From: Erythrobacter sp.
GTDB taxonomy: Bacteria > Pseudomonadota > Alphaproteobacteria > Sphingomonadales > Sphingomonadaceae
NCBI GenBank assembly: GCA_023653115.1
Contig: JAMNXO010000007.1
Location: 1 to 64,000, forward strand
Direction of reading: 5' to 3'
Length of the DNA: 64,000 bases
The notes under the pieces were generated by a model. That model saw only the letters and a program-made list of their open reading frames with translations. It had not been told where the DNA came from and did not search any database. Positions 41,854 to 49,930 of this stretch are shown piece by piece. The number at the start of each line of letters is the position of its first letter. Positions within the stretch are counted from its first letter, which is position 1. The position numbers and the translations under genes are program-made.

Positions 41854-43331
41854 GCTTCGGCCTCCGCCGCAACTGGCTCAGTCGCAGGTTCTTCCAGTTC
41901 CTCCATAAGCGCCCGCACTTCCTCCAGCGCTAGCGTCAGGTGACCTTCGATAGCCGAGGCAATGTCCTCGGGTGAGTCGAGCCCATCCTCGGGATCGCCA
42001 CTGGTATCCTTGAGCCAGATGATGTCGAGGTTGTCGCCGCGCGCGGCAATCTCCTCGCGGGTGAAGCAGCGCCAGCGGCCCTCTTCACCCTGAGCGGTGC
42101 GCGGTGCCTCGCCATCGGGGTTGTCGCCGAAGCAGGCAACGAAGTCAGCAAAGTCCGCTTCGGTGATCGGTCTGGTCTTGCCAAAGGCCGGCGCGCCGGT
42201 GCGCATGTCGTAAATCCACACCGCCTCGGTCGTGTCCTTCAGCGGTGCCTCATCGATGGCGCGGGTGAAGAAAATGACGTTAGTCTTGACCCCCTGCGCG
42301 TAGAAGATGCCGACTGGCAGGCGCAGGATGGTGTGGAAGTTGCACCAGTTCATAAGCCGCTGGCGCAGGGCTTTGCCCTTCCCGTCATCGAACAGAATGT
42401 TATCCGGTACCACTATCGCCGCGCGCCCGCCGAGCCGCAGGGCGCGTATACAATGTTCGACGAAGGGCAGTTGGTAAGATGACACGCGGTCGGTGATCGT
42501 AAGGTCATCACGGGTCGGCGGGCCGCCAGCCGGGCCAAACGGCGGATTGGTGAGGATCAGGTCCGCGTTCTTGAACCGGGACTGCGAGCCCGACGGAGAC
42601 AACGTATCGGCCAGATCGAGATTGTCGGGATCGATGTTGTGCAGGTGCAGGTTCATCAGCAGCAGGCGGAAGGTGTCCGGCACGTTCTCGATACCGGTGA
42701 TGGCCTGCTTGAGCTGGAAGGCTTGTTGCTTGGGCGAGAGCTCGAAATAGTCGTCGGTCTGCTCGCGCATGTATTGATCAGCTGCGATCAGGAAGCCGCC
42801 GGTGCCTGCCGCCGGGTCCTGGATCACTTCGCCGGGTGCAGGCTGCATCAGATTAACGAGGGTCTGGATCACTACGCGCGGGGTGAAATACTGCCCAGCC
42901 CCGCGCTTGGTTTCCTCGGCCATTTTCTGGAGCAGGCCTTCGTAGGCATCGCCGAAAGCGTCACGCTCATCACTGAACCAGTGCAGGCCGTCGATCGCGT
43001 CGATCAACTGACGCAGGTTGGCAGGGGTGCGGATGACGGTGGCCGCATTCTGGAAAATGGCGACGATTGACCGGTCAGCCACCTTGGTCCCATCTCCAAG
43101 GTCGATCAGCGCCTGCCGGTAGCGCTGAAGCACCTCGGTTTCGTTGGCCGATTTGAGCGCGCCCCAGCGGTATTGCTCGGGGATGCGGCTTTCGTCCTTC
43201 TGTTCCGAGGCCATCTTGAGGAACAGCAGGTAGGTCAGCTCGGTCACGTATTGCTGGTAGGTGACGCCATCCTTGCGCAGCAGCGAGCAGAGGCGCCAGA
43301 GCTTGTTCACGAGATCGGCTGAGGGGTTCAT
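41850..43331 (-). CDS. hsdM: Type I restriction enzyme methyltransferase subunit
   Basis: The 493-residue N6-adenine methyltransferase has an HsdM N-terminal domain (LWRLCSLLRKDGVTYQQYV), GQYFTPR near 146, SAM motif I DPAAGTGGF at 172-180 and catalytic motif IV NPPF at 262-265. It modifies the host's own sites so that HsdR will not cut them. It starts 14 bp after hsdR. The C-terminal acidic tail (EELEEPATEPVAAEAEA) is a likely flexible extension. Confidence 0.96.
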   Translation of the reverse strand: MNPSADLVNKLWRLCSLLRKDGVTYQQYVTELTYLLFLKMASEQKDESRIPEQYRWGALKSANETEVLQRYRQALIDLGDGTKVADRSIVAIFQNAATVIRTPANLRQLIDAIDGLHWFSDERDAFGDAYEGLLQKMAEETKRGAGQYFTPRVVIQTLVNLMQPAPGEVIQDPAAGTGGFLIAADQYMREQTDDYFELSPKQQAFQLKQAITGIENVPDTFRLLLMNLHLHNIDPDNLDLADTLSPSGSQSRFKNADLILTNPPFGPAGGPPTRDDLTITDRVSSYQLPFVEHCIRALRLGGRAAIVVPDNILFDDGKGKALRQRLMNWCNFHTILRLPVGIFYAQGVKTNVIFFTRAIDEAPLKDTTEAVWIYDMRTGAPAFGKTRPITEADFADFVACFGDNPDGEAPRTAQGEEGRWRCFTREEIAARGDNLDIIWLKDTSGDPEDGLDSPEDIASAIEGHLTLALEEVRALMEELEEPATEPVAAEAEA

Positions 43332-43345
43332 CGGTGCTCCACGAT

Positions 43346-46300
43346 TCAGGCGGCGGTGGCGGCGCTATCCCAGATGGCCGCATTGAGGTCCATCAGCACG
43401 TCCGAAAGCTTGTGGTCAAAGGCCTGGTCGATGACAGGGAAACCGCCGTTTTGGGCGAACAGGGGCTCAGCCAGCATCGCAGGATCGCCCACCGGCTGTT
43501 CGCGCAGCGCGCGGCCGATGCGTTGGAGCCAGCGTTTCTGTTCTGACGACCAATCGCGGCTGGCGAGTATGCGCTGCACGCCGTTGTCGACGCGGGACTG
43601 GTAGGGGACCAGCGGATCACCGAGAGCCGCCTGACGGACAAAGCCGATAATGTGAGCGGCGATATCGGCATTGCGCACGCGGCCATAGGCCTGGCGCAGG
43701 GCTGCTTCGGAAAAGCCCTTTTCATCGAGCAGCAGGGCAATCTGTTTCAGCTCTGCGCGGGTCAGATCACGCGGGCGCTGGGTGGCGGCGATCAGTGCGG
43801 GGACCGCGTTCATATTGGCGCGGATGAAGCGTTCGAATTCCTCAATGTAGTCAGCAGGCGATGCCTTGTCGCCGAAGAGATCATGAACATCGACCAGCTC
43901 GTCCTCGTGTTCGGAAATCATGATACCGGAATCGCGCCCACCTTTGGGCAGCGGCTTGTCGAGAACAGCGGCGAGCGACGGGTGCTGCTGGAACAGAGCG
44001 AGCGTTTCGGCTGGCGGAGCTGACTTGAGTTTTTCGACCAACTGGTCGAGCGGACCAAGAACCTGTTCGAGGGTTTCGCGCACCGCGGGGTCGATGTGCC
44101 GCAAACGCTGGCGGAGCTTCACCACGATCTGGTCGCGGACGAATGTCCGGTCATTGTCGGTGGCGGCGCGGCCAAGATCCTGCACGAGCGTTGCGAACGA
44201 CAGCGCCGGGTCGACGACGACGGGGCGCATGTCGGAGACTTCCTGAAGGTTGGCGTAGATGTCAACTGCATCGAAGATGCGGAAATACTCCTTGCCGATT
44301 TCGTCGCAGCGGCGCGTGGCGCGGCCGATCATCTGGTCATAGAGGATGCGGCTGTTGACCCTTCGGACGAAGACCAGATTGGTGATCGCCGGCACGTCGA
44401 TGCCGGTCGTGAGCAAGTCCACGGTGACTACGTATTTGGGGCGCGGGTCATTCTTGAAGGCCTTGATCCGGTCGAGCGGCTTGTCGACGGAGCCGGTGAT
44501 CTTGTCGACCAGGTCGTGCGGCTGGGGGCCATATTCCTCGGCCAGGGCTTCGCGCAGTGCCTTGACCAGAATATCGGCGTGATCATCGCGCGCTGCGAAA
44601 AGCAGGGTCTTGCCCGGTTGGTCGGGCGGGCATTCGAGCGCGATGGCTTGCGCCACCGCCTTGTTGAAGGGCTCGGTGTAGACCTTCTTGTTGAACTCGG
44701 CGATTTCGAAGTTGACCTGATCCTCAAGGTCGAACAGGTCGATCTGCCCGGTGCGCGGATCAATGATGTTGACCTCTTCGCCGGGTTCGAAGTGGATGCC
44801 CGTCTGGCTGAGCGCGGTGACGATGCGACGCGGTGGGCGGTGGTCGATCAGGAAGCCATCGATCACGGCCTGCCGGTAAGAGTAGTGAAACACTGGTGCG
44901 CCGAAAATTTCGCGGGTGTGCAGCGCGGGCGTGGCCGTCAGCGCAACCTTGGTGGCATCGAAGAAATCGAGCACGCGGCGATAGGCGGACAGATAATCGT
45001 CCAAGTTGCGGAAGCCGAGATCATCCTCGCGCAATTCAGCGTCGAGCGTGTAGCCCCGGTGCGCTTCATCGACGATGATAAGGTCGTACGTCCCGGGTGT
45101 GGGGCGTTCTGCTTCGGCATCATCGAACACGCGCCGGATCATGGCCTGTACGGTGGCGACCTGGACGCGGTCAGTCGCCTCTGGGAATTTCTTGGCAAGG
45201 TCGGCGACCGGAAACACCTCGTCGAACTTGAGAAAGCCGCTGGTGTCGGTGGTGCTCATGGCGTCGAGCGTCTGGCGTCCCAGCGCGTTACGATCGACTA
45301 GGAAGAGGATGCGGCGGAACCGCTTGCGACGAAGCAGCTCGTACATCAGCGCGATGGCGAGACGTGTCTTGCCGGTACCCGTCGCCATTGCCAGAAGAAT
45401 GTGGCGCTGGCCTTCTGCAACTGCCTCTTCAACCGCAGCGATTGCATCCTGCTGATAGGGGCGAAGGCCGGTGACCCCAATCTCGCGTTCGGCAACCCCA
45501 GAGACATCTTGAGTTTCCTGCTCCAGCCGCTCGATAAGGTCGCGCGGCGAGAACCATTCGGGCAGCGCCCGCGCTTCCCCGGCATTGGGGCGCGCATCCC
45601 AGAACCAGATGCCCGACTTGGTCGCCAGCTGCTTCACATAAGGCCGACCATTGGTGGCGAACAGAAACGGCACGCGGAAGCGATCATCACCGTCTTGCCA
45701 GGGGCCGCGCTGAGGCAGCTCATCGGGTGTAAGTTCGATGCCGATAGCGTAGCGTTTGGCCTGACCCAGCCTGCCGGGAACATCGCTGACCTCGCGCTTG
45801 GCTTCGATCACGCCGACACAGCGACCATCGATAAACAGAGCATAGTCGACCGGACCCGTTTTCGTGGGCCATTCGGCGATCGCCATTGCCATGCCGTATT
45901 CGGGTCGGGCGCCATTGGCGTGTCGCAGCAGTACGCTGTCGACGATCCATCCGGCGACACGCAGCTGATCATCGATGAGGACGCGGGTGGTGGCTTCATC
46001 CAGCTCGATCTTTTCAGCCTGCTGCGCGGCCAACTGTGCAAGCAGGTCGAGCTGCTGCGCAGGCAGTGCTTCGGCAGCCTGCTGGGCCGTCTTTAGCACC
46101 GCTTCGGCCGCCTTCAGTCCGGCCTCGGTCTCTGCCGCATATTGTTCCCAAAACTGCTTTTCTTGTTCTCGTTCTTCCGCCTGCTCAAGCGCGGCAAGGC
46201 GTTCGGCTTGAGCCTCTTGTTTGGCAAGCTGCGCTTGAGCCTCCGCATCGGCGCTGGATCGGATCTGTTGCTGCAGCCTACGGATTTCCTCCTTCAGTGC

Positions 46301-46738
46301 AGCCGTAGGATCGGTCGGCGGCGCGGGCGGCACAAACGGTCCGGGCTTGAACGCCGGTGCATTCGCATAGGTACGGTGAAACCAGATCGCCGCTTCGCGT
46401 GCGGTCTTGAGCGCAGTGAGAACCTCGCCCGGTGTTCCGGCGTTTTCGTGGGCGGCGGCGTTGCCGACCTTCTTGAGGTGGTAGAACAGGTCAGCGACCT
46501 CACGCGGCATCACAGCACGGAGCTTCAGCGCACGCAGTGTTTCGTCAAACGTAGCCTGCGCCGATGGAAGCAGCGCATGACGCGCAGCCACTTCCTTGGC
46601 CAGGAATTCGGCAAACTGACGCAACTTGATCAGCGCCGCTGGAGCGTCGTCATGGAAATAGCGTTCGGCGAGTGCACCGAGGCGGACCAGTTGCGGATCG
46701 TGTGCCGCCAAGAAGTTGAAGTTGGAGCTATCCGCCAT
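43346..46738 (-). CDS. hsdR: Type I restriction enzyme motor/nuclease subunit
   Basis: The 1130-residue HsdR has an N-terminal DUF4145-like helical domain (about 1-130), a coiled coil (about 145-240) and a PD-ExK nuclease region with VIEAKRE near 300-310. A superfamily-2 helicase follows, with Walker A ATGTGKTRLA (K457) and DEAH (D557-H560), then the EcoEI-type C-terminal domain. The complex translocates DNA and cuts it away from unmodified sites. The order is hsdR-hsdM-hsdS-DUF262 on the minus strand. It is preceded by a short intergenic region with the hairpin GAAGCataaaGCTTC near 46782. Confidence 0.96.
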   Translation of the reverse strand: MADSSNFNFLAAHDPQLVRLGALAERYFHDDAPAALIKLRQFAEFLAKEVAARHALLPSAQATFDETLRALKLRAVMPREVADLFYHLKKVGNAAAHENAGTPGEVLTALKTAREAAIWFHRTYANAPAFKPGPFVPPAPPTDPTAALKEEIRRLQQQIRSSADAEAQAQLAKQEAQAERLAALEQAEEREQEKQFWEQYAAETEAGLKAAEAVLKTAQQAAEALPAQQLDLLAQLAAQQAEKIELDEATTRVLIDDQLRVAGWIVDSVLLRHANGARPEYGMAMAIAEWPTKTGPVDYALFIDGRCVGVIEAKREVSDVPGRLGQAKRYAIGIELTPDELPQRGPWQDGDDRFRVPFLFATNGRPYVKQLATKSGIWFWDARPNAGEARALPEWFSPRDLIERLEQETQDVSGVAEREIGVTGLRPYQQDAIAAVEEAVAEGQRHILLAMATGTGKTRLAIALMYELLRRKRFRRILFLVDRNALGRQTLDAMSTTDTSGFLKFDEVFPVADLAKKFPEATDRVQVATVQAMIRRVFDDAEAERPTPGTYDLIIVDEAHRGYTLDAELREDDLGFRNLDDYLSAYRRVLDFFDATKVALTATPALHTREIFGAPVFHYSYRQAVIDGFLIDHRPPRRIVTALSQTGIHFEPGEEVNIIDPRTGQIDLFDLEDQVNFEIAEFNKKVYTEPFNKAVAQAIALECPPDQPGKTLLFAARDDHADILVKALREALAEEYGPQPHDLVDKITGSVDKPLDRIKAFKNDPRPKYVVTVDLLTTGIDVPAITNLVFVRRVNSRILYDQMIGRATRRCDEIGKEYFRIFDAVDIYANLQEVSDMRPVVVDPALSFATLVQDLGRAATDNDRTFVRDQIVVKLRQRLRHIDPAVRETLEQVLGPLDQLVEKLKSAPPAETLALFQQHPSLAAVLDKPLPKGGRDSGIMISEHEDELVDVHDLFGDKASPADYIEEFERFIRANMNAVPALIAATQRPRDLTRAELKQIALLLDEKGFSEAALRQAYGRVRNADIAAHIIGFVRQAALGDPLVPYQSRVDNGVQRILASRDWSSEQKRWLQRIGRALREQPVGDPAMLAEPLFAQNGGFPVIDQAFDHKLSDVLMDLNAAIWDSAATAA

Positions 46739-46794
46739 CGCTGGCGAAGCTTAATGGCGAACCGTTAAAGCTCAAGCATTAGAAGCATAAAGCT

Positions 46795-47085
46795 TCACAG
46801 AGGCGACCTACGAGGTGGCACCCAGTATCGGAGGTATCGTGTCTTGCTGGTCCACTTGCGCCTTCGCTCCCAACCGAGGCGGAGCAACACCGGGCTGAGA
46901 TATCGACCTTGCGAGCCAAGGGCATGTTCTAGTTCGCTCATGCTGTAGGGCCGGTTTCGGCTAATCTCCGGCTGGCTATCCATCCACGCGAGTAAGCGTG
47001 ACTCGAGGTCCGGTTTAGATAGTTCAACTGGTCGCTCCTCGGTCTGGAGGCTTCGCTGCAGCGATCTGATGTAGGCGGATGACAC
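46795..47085 (-). CDS. Small protein of the replication module
   Basis: The 96-residue gene begins with GTG preceded by GGGAG at a 7-base spacing, a convincing start. The product is charged, with a helical middle and the pattern YSMSELEHALG...YLSPVLLRLGWERRRKW, which looks like a winged helix-turn-helix. No family is recognised. It lies immediately after the replication gene and before hsdR, separated from the former by a pair of hairpins, so it may be a regulator or a replication accessory. Confidence 0.6.
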   Translation of the reverse strand: MSSAYIRSLQRSLQTEERPVELSKPDLESRLLAWMDSQPEISRNRPYSMSELEHALGSQGRYLSPVLLRLGWERRRKWTSKTRYLRYWVPPRRSPL

Positions 47086-47145
47086 CTAAATTCTCCCATA
47101 GCTCGGTGGTGGTTAGGCATTTTGCAGCTTTGCCCGGCCCGAAAA

Positions 47146-47216
47146 CCCGAAACGGGACCGTTTCGGGTGGAAGTCCATTCCCCGGAACCCCCGAATTCCC
47201 TTTAGGGATTCGGGGG
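47146..47216. repeat. Two adjacent strong hairpins downstream of the replication gene
   Basis: CCCGAAACGG-ga-CCGTTTCGGG (47146-47167) is a perfect 10-bp inverted repeat. CCCCCGAATtCCC-ttta-GGGATTCGGGGG (47188-47216) is a 12-bp stem with a one-base bulge. They lie only 20 bp beyond the stop codon of the primase-like gene and share TTTCGGG motifs with flanking bases. They may be terminators or part of an origin of replication used by that protein. Confidence 0.7.
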
Positions 47217-47234
47217 CGGGAAGACTTTCGGGGA

Positions 47235-49178
47235 TCAGGCAAGGCATACTCCTAAATCATTCAAGATAAGGTGGCCGTCGCGAATGAGCGTCTGCACCGC
47301 CTCTTTTGCCCGCTCGGCCTTCTTGTCCTGCGGTGCATTCAATGCGGCAGCGACAAGGGCGAGAGCCTTGTTGTAATCGACGCCACTGCCGGGTTGCTGA
47401 AGCTGACTGCGCAGCTCAGCCAGTGCTGCCTTCTGGTGCTTTCCAGTCGGTGCCTTAAGCTTCAGGGGCGTGGCGTGGATGGTGTGCTGGACGGCACAGC
47501 TTGTAATCGGATCCCCGAATTCATCCTGCCCCACAGTGTAGGGGACGAGATCGAAATCCCTTTTGACATCTGAGCTGTCGTCCTTGGCCTTGGTGATGGA
47601 CCACGCCTTATGCTTGCCATCCACGGTAGCGACTTCGATGACGGCATCCATAGCGGCGTGCAGAGACGAGTGGCCGCGCAAGCCTTGCGCGCGGTTCTTG
47701 CCGGCATGGTGGACCAAGATTGCCAGTCCTCCCACCGAAGCGGCAAGGTGCTTCGAGTGGGCGATGATCTTGCCCATGTCCTGCGAGGTGTTCTCGTCGG
47801 CTCCCGGAGAGGCTTGATTGAGTGTGTCGACGATCACGACCGCCCCCATGCCGACCGCTGCAACAACCTCCATCGCCAGCAGGTCGATGCCTTCTCCCGT
47901 CAGAAGGTGAATTCCACGGCACCAAAAGCGGAGTTGGTCAGAACACGGCTGCTTGCTGTGCAGCTCAAGTGCGGTAGTGCGCTTACCCATGCCCCCGACG
48001 CCTTCAAGCACGACGTAGACCACCGGCCTCTGGCGGACGCGGAAACCGAACCAATCGACGGTGCCAGCCGCAATGGCATGCGCAAGGTCAAGGGCTAGAA
48101 ACGACTTACCGGACCCTGGCTCGCCATAAATCGCAGCAAGCCCTTGCGCGGGGAATACGTTGCGAACGACGTAGTGAGGAGCAGGAAGCGCACGAAGCTG
48201 AAGCGCCGTCATCAAAAGCGGCGCAACAGATTGCCCCGGAGTTGGAGTAGAAGGCAGCATCTGCAGGACCGGGGGCGGCTGGCCAGTCCACCCATTCTTG
48301 CGAGCGTGGTAAGCAAGCGTGCCTAGCGTGATGCCCCTTGCGGGATCAAAGCTGTCGAACAGTTTATCGAGAACTGCAGCGTCGTAGCGGTGCAGGGCCC
48401 TCTTGCTCCATATATGAAGGATATGCCGAGCGCACACCCAGCCGGTAGATGCCACTGAGTAAATGATGTCGCGCCACGTGTCGTAGTCGGTGTTGGATGA
48501 GATTGCGTCCAGCATCGACAGGACTGGCTCCACGAACGCCCGTTGCTCCGGCAGTAGTGGCTGGCTGAGCAGACTTTTCCTCGGGCTCGTGGATGTCGTC
48601 CTATCGCCAAACCAGTTCCGTTCCAGCATCGTGATGCCGCTAGTGAACTCACAAAGTGAGCCTCGACCTCCATGGCCGGTCACGGTGACGAAGCGCCCAG
48701 TTGCGTACAGCTCTTTGCCGTCACCTGCATTGCCGCCGCGCACTGCAGTGCAAGACAAACCCAACATTCGCAGGCCTTTTCCGCTTGGCGAAACTTCCAC
48801 ATAGGGCTTGCCGAGCTGACGCCACAGTAGCTTGTATTCGTTCATCTGTGAGCGGCAGTTATCGAGATCGACGGCGGTGAGGAAGAGTGGCTGTCCTTTA
48901 AGCATGACTGGGTGCTTATCGCTCAAGGCAATTCCGATGCCCTGCGCTGCTCCCTTTCTGCATGCCTGCATAGCCACGTCAAATGTCACCCAGTTGGCCG
49001 GGTCCACCGCGCTCAGATTGCGCCCGGTCGTTGGATCGATCGGGATCTTGTCAAACTTACCCGTGGGCTTGTGGGGACCCGCGCGCCACGGCAGCCAGCG
49101 CCTAAGTCCTTTGAGCAGGTCAGGGATGGGTGCCGTGTCGACAGGCAGGATCGAAGGGTAAGTAGAAGCCTGCGACAT
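47235..49178 (-). CDS. Primase/RepA-like helicase replication protein
   Basis: The 647-residue protein has an N-terminal part resembling bifunctional DNA primase/polymerase modules of mobile elements (LRRWLPWRAG near 25, TAVDLDNCRS near 100, YATGRFVTVTG near 158). A PriCT-like helical segment follows, then a RepA/AAA_25 ATPase with Walker A GEPGSGKS (K358). The ATPase carries a conserved glutamate (VLEGVGG), Walker B VVIVDTLNQ and a sensor LVHHAGK. These proteins start replication of plasmids and phage satellites. The start at 49178 overlaps the previous gene's stop (TAATG). Together with integrase and AlpA it forms the replication core of the island. Confidence 0.85.
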   Translation of the reverse strand: MSQASTYPSILPVDTAPIPDLLKGLRRWLPWRAGPHKPTGKFDKIPIDPTTGRNLSAVDPANWVTFDVAMQACRKGAAQGIGIALSDKHPVMLKGQPLFLTAVDLDNCRSQMNEYKLLWRQLGKPYVEVSPSGKGLRMLGLSCTAVRGGNAGDGKELYATGRFVTVTGHGGRGSLCEFTSGITMLERNWFGDRTTSTSPRKSLLSQPLLPEQRAFVEPVLSMLDAISSNTDYDTWRDIIYSVASTGWVCARHILHIWSKRALHRYDAAVLDKLFDSFDPARGITLGTLAYHARKNGWTGQPPPVLQMLPSTPTPGQSVAPLLMTALQLRALPAPHYVVRNVFPAQGLAAIYGEPGSGKSFLALDLAHAIAAGTVDWFGFRVRQRPVVYVVLEGVGGMGKRTTALELHSKQPCSDQLRFWCRGIHLLTGEGIDLLAMEVVAAVGMGAVVIVDTLNQASPGADENTSQDMGKIIAHSKHLAASVGGLAILVHHAGKNRAQGLRGHSSLHAAMDAVIEVATVDGKHKAWSITKAKDDSSDVKRDFDLVPYTVGQDEFGDPITSCAVQHTIHATPLKLKAPTGKHQKAALAELRSQLQQPGSGVDYNKALALVAAALNAPQDKKAERAKEAVQTLIRDGHLILNDLGVCLA

Positions 49179-49519
49179 TAGAGCTCTGCCTCTTCTGCGT
49201 CCCAATCGTCAGGCGTGAAGGCAATTTGACCAGAGCCCGATAGCGCACACCGCACGAGCTCACGATTGCACTGAGCAAGGAGATGAAAGTCCTTCAGGGG
49301 CAGGCCGCTTGTTCTAGCAATCTTACGTATCGACCCCCGATAGTCGGGCCGCGAAATGCAGCCTCCCACTCTCAACAGCGCCAAGCCGGCGAGTTGAACG
49401 TTGACAGTGACACCGTCCCCCGCAGGCCAATCGGCATAGCGGGTGGTTACGCTTTGGATTTCAGGGCGTGCTTGGAACCGAGCGAGCCTCTGCGCGGCAG
49501 CTGTGGCGTTGTCAGGCAT
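49178..49519 (-). CDS. Small protein upstream of the replication gene
   Basis: The 113-residue product has no recognised family. It contains WPAGDGVTVNVQLAGLALL near residue 31 and a C-terminal acidic tail DDWDAEEAEL. It starts at an ATG preceded by GGGGGAG and overlaps the AlpA gene's stop by 8 bp, and its own stop overlaps the start of the replication gene. Its fixed position between the regulator and the replication gene suggests a replication- or copy-control role. Confidence 0.6.
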   Translation of the reverse strand: MPDNATAAAQRLARFQARPEIQSVTTRYADWPAGDGVTVNVQLAGLALLRVGGCISRPDYRGSIRKIARTSGLPLKDFHLLAQCNRELVRCALSGSGQIAFTPDDWDAEEAEL

Positions 49520-49769
49520 TTCTGGCTCCCCCTCCGGCGTTGTTATCGTTGCTGGACGGCCAGCCAATAGGGTCGGCGAGCCAAGCGCGGATGTCGCCCA
49601 TGCGCCAGCCAGATGCGTGCTGCGTCAGCTTGATCGGAGCGGGGAAACGATGCTCAGCAACCTTTGCGTACACGGAAGCCCGGCCAAGGCCGACGAGAGC
49701 GAGTACATCGGGAAGGCGGAGGACTGCCTCGGCGGGCAGGCTCGAATAGTCACGGTGGGCGTTATGCAT
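49512..49769 (-). CDS. AlpA-family transcriptional regulator/excisionase
   Basis: The 85-residue DNA-binding protein has the helix-turn-helix of the AlpA/excisionase-like family: LRLPDVLALVGLGRASVYAKVA, then the wing FPAPIKL and WRMGDIRAWLA. In phage P4-type elements AlpA-like proteins switch on the integrase gene or aid excision. The ATG at 49769 is preceded by AGGAACG; an earlier in-frame start at 49847 adds unrelated sequence. It heads the replication module and is transcribed from an AT-rich spacer next to the integrase gene. Confidence 0.85.
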   Translation of the reverse strand: MHNAHRDYSSLPAEAVLRLPDVLALVGLGRASVYAKVAEHRFPAPIKLTQHASGWRMGDIRAWLADPIGWPSSNDNNAGGGARNA

Positions 49770-49930
49770 TTGGCGTTCCTTCACAGCGGAACGACAGAGA
49801 TATGCAAAAATCCGTACGCGTCCACACCCCTCCAGACGCGCTGACATCAGAATTTACTGACAACACGTTACAGTGCGTTTATGGTTGTTTTGTATGTATT
49901 ATTTGAAGATTAACCTGTGGATAAATAATT
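49770..49930. promoter_or_regulatory. AT-rich spacer between alpA and integrase
   Basis: The only strongly AT-rich stretch in the right half of the island (49850-49930) lies here, containing ACTGacaacacgttaCAGT, an imperfect inverted repeat. It probably holds the alpA promoter and could include an operator or a binding site for the regulator. No rho-independent terminator for the replication operon is seen. Confidence 0.4.

Noticed and set aside
47024..47242. 72-codon open frame starting with TTG after the replication gene
   Set aside because: It crosses both hairpins, has no ribosome-binding site, and overlaps the better-supported GTG gene.
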